DNA of 13,158 nucleotides from Actinomycetota bacterium (GTDB lineage: Bacteria > Actinomycetota > Coriobacteriia > Anaerosomatales > Anaerosomataceae), in the NCBI GenBank assembly GCA_011372845.1, contig DSAI01000152.1, positions 1 through 13,158 on the forward strand, given 5' to 3'. Under the pieces are notes generated by a model. It was not told the origin of the DNA, searched no databases, and saw nothing but the letters and a program-made list of their open reading frames with translations. The translations under genes were made by a program, and so were the position numbers. This document shows, piece after piece, positions 6,487 to 13,158 of the stretch (its first letter is position 1; the number at the start of each line of letters is the position of its first letter).

Positions 6487-7278
6487 ATGAGGAACGATCC
6501 CAAGGCGGATCTTGCCGCTGCGTGGGAGTCTTTCAAGGCAGACGACGACATCCGGGCACGCGACCGGTTGATAATCGCGTATTCGCCGCTCGTCAAGTAC
6601 GTGGCGGGACGTCTCTCGTCCGGTCTTCCACAGACCGTCGACACGGCCGATCTGGTCTCGTACGGCATCTTCGGACTCATCGACGCCATCGAGAAGTTCG
6701 ATCCCGAGCGGGGGATCAAGTTCGAGACCTATGCGATCGCACGCATCAAGGGCGCCATAATCGACGAGCTGCGCGCCATGGACTGGGTCCCGCGATCAGT
6801 GCGCTCCCGCGCCCGGGATTTCGAGGCCGCCTACATCACGCTCGAGAACCGGTTCAAGCGCGTTCCCTCGGATAACGAGATCGCGCATGAGATGGGGGTC
6901 TCGTCCCAGGAGCTCCGCGCCATACTCACCAAGCTGTCGTACACGTCGGTCATCTCCTTCGAGGAGATGTGGTCATCCGGCGCCGATCACGACGACCGCA
7001 TGGACCCGTTCGGCTCGATACCCGACGAGACCGCCGACGACCCGGTCCACATGCTGGAGAGCGCTGAGCTCAAGGAGATACTCGCTGGAGCGATCGATCG
7101 ACTCCCTGATCGCGAGAAGACGGTCATCGCGTTGTACTATTACGAAGGACTCACGCTCAAGGAGATCGGCAGTGTACTCGGTGTCACCGAGTCGCGCGTG
7201 AGTCAGATACACACCAAGGCGGTGCTGAGGCTCCGGGCGCGACTGCACGCAGCTCAGGGTTTCCTGCCCGTCGGCTAG
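6487..7278 (+). CDS. whiG: RNA polymerase sigma factor of the FliA/WhiG/SigD family
   Basis: This 263-residue sigma-70-family protein has region 2 (about 25-95, YSPLVKYVAGRL through FDPERGIKFETYAIARIKGAIIDELR), a linker and region 3 (about 100-180, DWVPRSVRSRARDFE), and region 4 (about 195-254, LPDREKTVIALYYYEGLTLKEIG, then GVTESRVSQIHTKAVLRLR). It closely resembles Streptomyces WhiG and Bacillus SigD, which drive sporulation and motility genes respectively. These sigma factors are typically held by an anti-sigma protein; none is encoded in this window. The ATG at 6487 is chosen over an in-frame GTG at 6436 inside xerC, because GGAGG (6472-6476) lies ten bases upstream. Position just upstream of rpsB matches whiG and sigD in those organisms. 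Whether it controls flagella or something else cannot be told from here. Confidence 0.93.
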   Translation: MRNDPKADLAAAWESFKADDDIRARDRLIIAYSPLVKYVAGRLSSGLPQTVDTADLVSYGIFGLIDAIEKFDPERGIKFETYAIARIKGAIIDELRAMDWVPRSVRSRARDFEAAYITLENRFKRVPSDNEIAHEMGVSSQELRAILTKLSYTSVISFEEMWSSGADHDDRMDPFGSIPDETADDPVHMLESAELKEILAGAIDRLPDREKTVIALYYYEGLTLKEIGSVLGVTESRVSQIHTKAVLRLRARLHAAQGFLPVG

Positions 7279-7306
7279 CATACGCACTGGGGGAACGGAG
7301 CTCTAT

Positions 7307-7906
7307 ATGCCAGGTAGACGCGTGCTCATCGTGGAGGACACCGACCTTCTTCGACGGATGTATCACGACCGTCTCGTGCAGGACGGCTACGAGGTGCTCG
7401 ACGCGGCCGATGGCCTCGCGGCGCTCTCGGTGCTGCGTGACCAGCCCATCGATCTGATCCTGCTCGACCTCATCATGCCGCGCATGGGCGGCCTCCAGGT
7501 CCTCGAGGCCGTCAAGGCCGATCCCCGGACCAAGGACATCCCGGTCGTCATCCTCACCAATCTCGGGGAGGAGTCCGCCATCGAGCAGGCGGTCTCTCTC
7601 GGGGCCACCGACTACCTGATCAAGAATCAGTCACGTCCTGCGGATGTCTCCGAGAAGGTCACACTCACCCTCGAAGCGTTCGGGGCCGGCTCCACGGGTG
7701 CGGATGCCTTTCACGTGTTCCTGCGCCCCGAGACAGGCGATGTCGGGCCGCTCGTGGATGACGTCGGCCTGAAGCGCATGCTCTGGTGTCCCGCGTGCGA
7801 GAACGAACTCGCGTTACGCCTGGTCCCGGATTCCGGACACCCCGGTCACTACGACGCGTACTTCGTCTGCAACACGTGCGGCCGGGAGTTCGCCGGGCTG
7901 CGCTGA
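7307..7906 (+). CDS. Response regulator receiver domain fused to a C-terminal zinc-ribbon-like segment
   Basis: The 199-residue protein begins with a full receiver domain (about 4-122): acidic pair E10-D11, phospho-acceptor D54 in LLDLIMP, T84 and K106. All residues needed for phosphorylation-driven switching are present. It has no helix-turn-helix, GGDEF or other common output domain. After a linker (about 123-158) comes a segment with C161-P-A-C164 and C188-N-T-C191, 23 residues apart, which looks like a zinc ribbon. The output is therefore unknown; nucleic-acid or protein binding are both possible. No histidine kinase is in the window. ATG 7307 has ACGGAG (7295-7300) six bases upstream, and the gene lies 28 bp after the sigma gene, so the two are probably cotranscribed and may work together. 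I do not recognise a named family. Confidence 0.85.
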   Translation: MPGRRVLIVEDTDLLRRMYHDRLVQDGYEVLDAADGLAALSVLRDQPIDLILLDLIMPRMGGLQVLEAVKADPRTKDIPVVILTNLGEESAIEQAVSLGATDYLIKNQSRPADVSEKVTLTLEAFGAGSTGADAFHVFLRPETGDVGPLVDDVGLKRMLWCPACENELALRLVPDSGHPGHYDAYFVCNTCGREFAGLR

Positions 7907-7937
7907 CGCCCTCACGCGCGTCCGGGTAGCGTACGAC

Positions 7938-7952
7938 CGCTCGGTTCGGGCG
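7938..7952 (+). terminator. Weak hairpin after the response regulator gene
   Basis: CGCTCG (7938-7943) can pair with CGGGCG (7947-7952) around a three-base loop, six pairs including one G-U, followed by TTCC. It is a weak candidate for ending the upstream operon before rpsB. No better terminator is visible in the gap. Confidence 0.25.
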
Positions 7953-7991
7953 TTCCGCTCAGGCCGCTCACACATCCACGCCATTTCGTGC

Positions 7992-7997
7992 TACCAT
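7992..7997 (+). promoter_or_regulatory. Possible -10 element for rpsB
   Basis: TACCAT (7992-7997) is the best -10 candidate in the 200-bp gap before rpsB. A poor -35 (CTCACA at 7967-7972) would be 19 bp away. Transcription from it would give a leader of about 100 nt that contains the structured element at 8028-8065. A ribosomal gene after a long gap should have a promoter, but this exact site is uncertain. Confidence 0.35.
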
Positions 7998-8027
7998 ACC
8001 CGCGCTCTTAATTCACACGCCCGTGGA

Positions 8028-8065
8028 TCCCGCGCGAGGTGCCGGCATGTCCGGTCGCGACGGGA
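8028..8065 (+). promoter_or_regulatory. Structured leader element upstream of rpsB
   Basis: TCCCG (8028-8032) plus CGCGA (8033-8037) pairs with TCGCG (8055-8059) and CGGGA (8061-8065), ten pairs with a single bulged A at 8060. Inside, CCGG (8042-8045) and CCGG (8051-8054) form a second 4-bp hairpin with a five-base loop, stacked on the outer stem. It lies about 28 bases before the rpsB Shine-Dalgarno. S2 is known to regulate its own operon through leader RNA in other bacteria; a similar role here is inference. Confidence 0.45.
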
Positions 8066-8106
8066 GAAGAAGCGGGCGGAGGCGACAACCAGAAGGAGGC
8101 ACCACC

Positions 8107-8946
8107 ATGTCCGTTTCCATGAAGAACCTGCTCGAAGCCGGTGTGCACTTCGGTCATCAGACCCGCCGCTGGAACCCGAAGATGAAGCCCTACATCTTCA
8201 CCGAGCGCAACGGCATCTACATCCTCGACCTGCAGCGCACGCTGCGTGAGGTCGATGCCACGTACAAGTTCGTTCGCGACCTCAGCGCACGTGGCGGGTC
8301 GGTCCTGCTGGTGGGCACCAAGAAGCAGGCGCAGGACTCCATCCGCCGCGAGGCCGAGCGCGCCGGCATGCCCTACGTGAACCAGCGGTGGCTCGGCGGC
8401 ATGCTCACCAACTTCGTGACCATCCGCGGCCGAATCAAGCGCATGCTCGAGCTCGAGAACATGGAGGAGTCGGGCGCGATGCTCCAGCTTCCCAAGAAGG
8501 AAGCGCTCCTGCTCCGGCGCGAACTCGACAAGCTCCAGCGCGACCTCAACGGCATCCGCGACATGGCCGATCCCCCGAAGGCCGTGTTCGTCGTCGATAC
8601 CAAGCGTGAAGCGATCGCCGTCCGCGAAGCCCGTCGTCTCGGCATCCCGCTCATCGGCCTGGTCGACACCAACGCCGATCCGGACGAGGTCGATTACGTC
8701 ATCCCCGGGAACGACGACGCGATCCGTTCCGTGGCGCTCATCTGCCGTGTGATCGCCGACGCCGCGCTCGACGGACGGCGTGCGGCCGGTCTTGTCACGC
8801 CGGGCGAGGGCGCTCCCGCGGCCGAGGAGGCCGAGGTTGCTGCGTCGGACGCATCGGCCACCGCACCGGCGGCCGAGAACGTCGCGCCCGCCGCCACTGA
8901 ACCGGCCGCTGAACCTGCGCCGGACACAGCTGCCCCGGCCGAGTAG
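8107..8946 (+). CDS. rpsB: Small-subunit ribosomal protein S2
   Basis: S2 binds the 30S subunit near the platform and is needed for S1 or mRNA engagement. Hallmarks are [27 protein letters not shown] (residues 5-31, read in two blocks), [21 protein letters not shown], the [14 protein letters not shown] segment, and [26 protein letters not shown] near the end of the fold. The 279-residue protein carries a tail of about 45 residues after LVTPGEG that is rich in alanine, proline and glutamate and probably disordered. Similar low-complexity tails occur on S2 of other GC-rich Gram-positives. The start at 8107 has AAGGAGG (8093-8099) seven bases upstream; in-frame upstream starts lie in the leader and lack such sites. 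It is followed by tsf after 59 bp, the standard arrangement. Confidence 0.97.
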   Translation: MSVSMKNLLEAGVHFGHQTRRWNPKMKPYIFTERNGIYILDLQRTLREVDATYKFVRDLSARGGSVLLVGTKKQAQDSIRREAERAGMPYVNQRWLGGMLTNFVTIRGRIKRMLELENMEESGAMLQLPKKEALLLRRELDKLQRDLNGIRDMADPPKAVFVVDTKREAIAVREARRLGIPLIGLVDTNADPDEVDYVIPGNDDAIRSVALICRVIADAALDGRRAAGLVTPGEGAPAAEEAEVAASDASATAPAAENVAPAATEPAAEPAPDTAAPAE

Positions 8947-9005
8947 AACCGGCACCGGCGTAAGCGTTCGACCGCGCTGACGACACACATCCGAGGAGGA
9001 GAGTC

Positions 9006-10742
<1,737 letters not shown>

Positions 10743-10743
<1 letters not shown>

Positions 10744-11300
10744 TGCCCGAACACACCCTGAAAGAGACCATCGAGCGTATGGACAAGGCGGTCGCGGCCC
10801 TGGGCAACGAGTTCGCCGGTGTGCGCACCGGACGCGCGTCCGCGGGCATCCTCGACAAGGTGGTCGTGGAGTACTACGGCGCACTGACGCCGCTCAATCA
10901 ACTCGCATCGATCAGCGCCCCGGAGCCGCAGCTTCTCGTCGTGAGCCCCTACGACAAGTCCGCTCTCGGCGCGATGGAGAAGGCGATTCGCTCGGCGGAC
11001 CTCGGCTTCAACCCGTCCAACGATGGCATCGTCATCCGGGTCCCGTTCCCACCGCTCACCGAGGAGCGCCGCAAGGACCTCGTCAAGCTGTGCAAGGGGT
11101 ACGCCGAGGAGTCGCGCGTCGCGGTGCGCAACATCCGCCGCGACGCGAACGACCACTACAAGCGTCAGGAACGCGAACACGAGATCTCGCAGGACGAGCT
11201 GCACCACTTCGAGGCCGAGATCCAGAAGGCCACCGACGCGCACATCGCCGAGATCGATGAGATGCTCAAGCGTAAAGAAGCGGAGATCATGGAGGTCTGA
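10743..11300 (+). CDS. frr: Ribosome recycling factor
   Basis: RRF, with EF-G, splits post-termination ribosomes so subunits can be reused. The 185-residue length is exact for the family. Visible blocks are [11 protein letters not shown] (28-38) in the helical domain, the domain II region (about 31-104) with [17 protein letters not shown] and VSPYDK, then [18 protein letters not shown] (98-115) and the [10 protein letters not shown] segment (128-137). The long C-terminal helix is rich in charged residues. The ATG overlaps the pyrH stop and has AGGAGG at 10731-10736, six bases upstream. It is immediately followed by uppS with no gap. Confidence 0.97.
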
Positions 11301-12086
11301 GTGACCGGGACTCCCACGAGGGCATCACTGGAAGGGTTCTTCACGACCAAGACGGACCGCGCGCTGCTCGACCGGTTCGATCCCCGGCAGGCGCCCACCC
11401 ATGTCGCCGTCATAATGGACGGGAACGGACGGTGGGCCGCCAAGCGGACGTTGCCGCGGCTGTTCGGTCACCGCGCCGGCGCCAAGGCCGTTCGTGAATC
11501 CATAGCCGCCTGTCTCGAGCTGGGCATACGGTACCTGACCATCTACTCGTTCTCGAGCGAGAACTGGCGCCGATCCGACGATGAGGTCAGCGACCTGATG
11601 TCGCTCTTCGTCGAGGTCCTTGAGGCCGAGATGGTCAACCTCATGGACAAGCGGGTCCGCGTGATGCTCATCGGGAGCGAAGCGGGAGTACCAGAGACCA
11701 CACTCAGGGCCTTCCGCCGCGCCGAGGAGAAGACGGCCGGAAACGACCGGCTCACGCTGGTGGTCGCGCTCAACTACGGTGGGCGTCTGGAGATCACCGA
11801 CGCGGTCCGCCACATCGCCCGCGAGGTCGCGCAGGGCGCGCAGGACCCGAGGACGATCACCGAGGAGACTGTGGCCCAGCACCTGTACACGAGCACCCTC
11901 CCGGACCCCGATCTCGTCATCAGGACCAGCGGCGAGATGAGGATCTCGAACTTCCTCCTCTGGCAGATCGCATACTCCGAGCTATGGGTCACGTCCACCC
12001 TCTGGCCGGACTTCAAGAGGGGCGACCTGCTCAAGGCCGTGGTCGACTATCAGGGCAGGACCCGCCGCTTCGGGGGCCGCTCATGA
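11301..12086 (+). CDS. uppS: Undecaprenyl diphosphate synthase (cis-prenyltransferase)
   Basis: UppS extends farnesyl diphosphate with isopentenyl units to make the C55 lipid carrier for cell-wall and surface-polymer synthesis. The 261-residue protein has the cis-prenyltransferase signatures HVAVIMDGNGRWA (34-46, catalytic D40), GHRAGAKAVRE (57-67), the TIYSFSSENWRRS segment (80-92) and DLVIRTSGEMRISNFLLWQIAYSE (204-227, read in two blocks). It ends with WPDFKRGDLLKAV. A 30-residue N-terminal lead is not conserved. The start is GTG at 11301, directly after the frr stop, with GGAGG at 11291-11295 inside frr. It overlaps cdsA by four bases (ATGA). It could be a shorter-chain cis-prenyltransferase, but the synteny favours UppS. 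Confidence 0.95.
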   Translation: MTGTPTRASLEGFFTTKTDRALLDRFDPRQAPTHVAVIMDGNGRWAAKRTLPRLFGHRAGAKAVRESIAACLELGIRYLTIYSFSSENWRRSDDEVSDLMSLFVEVLEAEMVNLMDKRVRVMLIGSEAGVPETTLRAFRRAEEKTAGNDRLTLVVALNYGGRLEITDAVRHIAREVAQGAQDPRTITEETVAQHLYTSTLPDPDLVIRTSGEMRISNFLLWQIAYSELWVTSTLWPDFKRGDLLKAVVDYQGRTRRFGGRS

Positions 12087-12895
12087 CCGCCAGCCTTCGT
12101 GACCTGTGGATCCGCACCGGTAGCGCTCTCGCTCTCGGCGTGGTCATACTGGCCGCGCTCTTCTTCGGCGGGGTGTGGGGTCTTGCCGCGGTGGTCGCCG
12201 TCATCGCCGCGCTTGCGTGCAGCGAGCTCTTCGCGATGTCGCGACGCGAGCGCCGCATGCCCAACGAGGTCGTCGCCCTCACGGCGGTAGTGGCGATGCC
12301 GTTCGCTGCCGCCTGGCATGAATCAACAGGGCTCACAGCCGTGGTTGCCGCGCTCGTGATCAGTGCGTTCTTCTGGCATGTCCTGATACGCCAGATACGT
12401 CTGGCCGACACGAGCATCACGGTCTTCGGCGCCGTATACGTCGGCTTCACCTTGTCCCACCTCATCCTCATCAGGAAGATGGAGGCCGGAACGCTCCTCG
12501 CGCTCACCACCATCGTCAGCGTCTGGGCGAACGATGTGTTCGCCTATCTCGCCGGCTCCGCCTTCGGGCGGCACCCGCTCGCTCCGCGCATATCTCCCAA
12601 GAAGTCATGGGAGGGTCTCGTAGCCGGAACGCTCGGCACGATCGTGACCTGGGTCGCGGCCGGAGCGCTGCTCGATTTCCCTGTAGCCCCTGTATGGCTT
12701 GCCGTCGTCGGCGCTCTCGCTTCCGTAGCCGCGGTCATCGGCGACCTTGCCGAGTCGCGGATCAAGCGCGAGGTCAGGGTGAAGGATTCAGGGACGCTCC
12801 TTCCTGGCCATGGCGGCTTCCTGGACAGGTTCGACAGCTTCATCATGGTCGCCATCGTCACGTACTACGCGTTGTTCGTAGCGGGTGTCAGATGA
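12083..12895 (+). CDS. cdsA: Phosphatidate cytidylyltransferase (CDP-diacylglycerol synthase)
   Basis: CdsA converts phosphatidic acid and CTP to CDP-diacylglycerol, the precursor of membrane phospholipids, in the cytoplasmic membrane. The 270-residue protein has several hydrophobic segments (about 12-47, 63-77, 84-100, 112-130, 137-158, 178-219 and 252-268). The CdsA signature is complete near the C terminus: D221, S225, K228-R229, K234-D235, PGHGG (241-245) and D248-R249...D251. The ATG at 12083 overlaps the uppS stop (ATGA) and is preferred over an in-frame start 99 bases upstream that lies inside uppS. It overlaps dxr by four bases, so the lipid and isoprenoid genes are translationally coupled. 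No strong Shine-Dalgarno is seen, consistent with coupling. Confidence 0.96.
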   Translation: MTASLRDLWIRTGSALALGVVILAALFFGGVWGLAAVVAVIAALACSELFAMSRRERRMPNEVVALTAVVAMPFAAAWHESTGLTAVVAALVISAFFWHVLIRQIRLADTSITVFGAVYVGFTLSHLILIRKMEAGTLLALTTIVSVWANDVFAYLAGSAFGRHPLAPRISPKKSWEGLVAGTLGTIVTWVAAGALLDFPVAPVWLAVVGALASVAAVIGDLAESRIKREVRVKDSGTLLPGHGGFLDRFDSFIMVAIVTYYALFVAGVR

Positions 12896-13158
12896 GGCGC
12901 CTTCGTGTCGCCATCCTCGGCTCAACGGGTTCGATCGGGAGACAGGCGCTCGACGTCGCACGGCGGCATCCCGGCAGGATAGAGGTCGTCGCCCTTGCCG
13001 CGCATTCGAGCGTCTCGCTGCTTCTCGAACAGGCCGAGGAGTTCGGCGTGAAGAGACTGGCGCTGGGTGACGAGAACGCCGCATCCTCCGCATCCGCGGC
13101 ACCCGGCATCCGGATAGAAGGTGGACCGTCCGCGATAGAGGAGTCCGCGGCCGCGGAC
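12892..13158 (+). CDS. dxr: 1-deoxy-D-xylulose 5-phosphate reductoisomerase (5' part)
   Basis: Dxr carries out the NADPH-dependent rearrangement and reduction of DXP to MEP, the first committed step of the non-mevalonate isoprenoid pathway that feeds UppS. Only the first 89 codons are in the window; the reading frame is open to the last base, so it is cut by the window edge rather than truncated. The N-terminal Rossmann motif [17 protein letters not shown] (residues 6-22) is diagnostic. The following helix and strand pattern with [10 protein letters not shown] fits the family. The ATG at 12892 overlaps the cdsA stop (ATGA). Downstream residues that bind substrate and metal are not visible. 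Confidence 0.95.
   Translation, partial: MRRLRVAILGSTGSIGRQALDVARRHPGRIEVVALAAHSSVSLLLEQAEEFGVKRLALGDENAASSASAAPGIRIEGGPSAIEESAAAD

Noticed and set aside
8023..8106. N-terminal extension of S2 through the leader
   Set aside because: The family starts at the [11 protein letters not shown] region, ATG 8107 has AAGGAGG correctly spaced, and the upstream bases form a leader RNA structure.

Overview
The window is GC-rich chromosomal DNA from a deep-branching actinobacterium, or a lineage close to one (Coriobacteriia-like is my best guess, from gene order and protein character only). It is a dense, entirely plus-strand housekeeping block. The order is rplS, rnhB, yraN, yifB, dprA, trmFO, xerC, a WhiG/FliA-family sigma factor, a short response regulator, rpsB, tsf, pyrH, frr, uppS, cdsA and the start of dxr. 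It mixes two known arrangements. The dprA-trmFO-xerC and rpsB-tsf-pyrH-frr-uppS-cdsA-dxr strings resemble Firmicutes. The sigma factor sequence is closest to actinobacterial WhiG. No mobile element, CRISPR array, rRNA or tRNA gene was seen.

Region 1 (1-620): a possible 3' end of an unidentified upstream gene, then a good promoter (TTGCCT, 17 bp, TATACT), a short 5' leader hairpin, rplS (ribosomal protein L19) and an 11-bp terminator-like hairpin.

Region 2 (626-7906): genes for nucleic-acid maintenance. RNase HII appears to be leaderless. YraN, YifB and DprA follow with tiny gaps or overlaps. TrmFO (tRNA m5U54) has its own -10 element. Next come a XerC-type recombinase, a flagellar/sporulation-type sigma factor, and a protein with a receiver domain fused to a C-terminal four-cysteine zinc-ribbon-like segment. 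A TATACT-type promoter and a 14-bp palindrome lie over the catalytic-tyrosine codon of xerC, in position to drive the sigma factor gene.

Region 3 (7907-13158): ribosomal protein S2 with a structured leader, EF-Ts, a 12-bp hairpin, then a tightly packed operon: UMP kinase, ribosome recycling factor, undecaprenyl diphosphate synthase, CDP-diacylglycerol synthase and DXP reductoisomerase (cut by the window end). These couple translation to nucleotide, cell-wall-carrier, phospholipid and isoprenoid supply.

Most of the window is ordinary conserved core genome. The items that merit a second look are the receiver/zinc-ribbon protein beside the sigma factor, the sigma gene kept in its conserved place without neighbouring flagellar genes, its putative promoter/operator inside xerC, the leaderless starts, and the rpsB leader. 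All functional calls are from reading the sequence; no searches were run.
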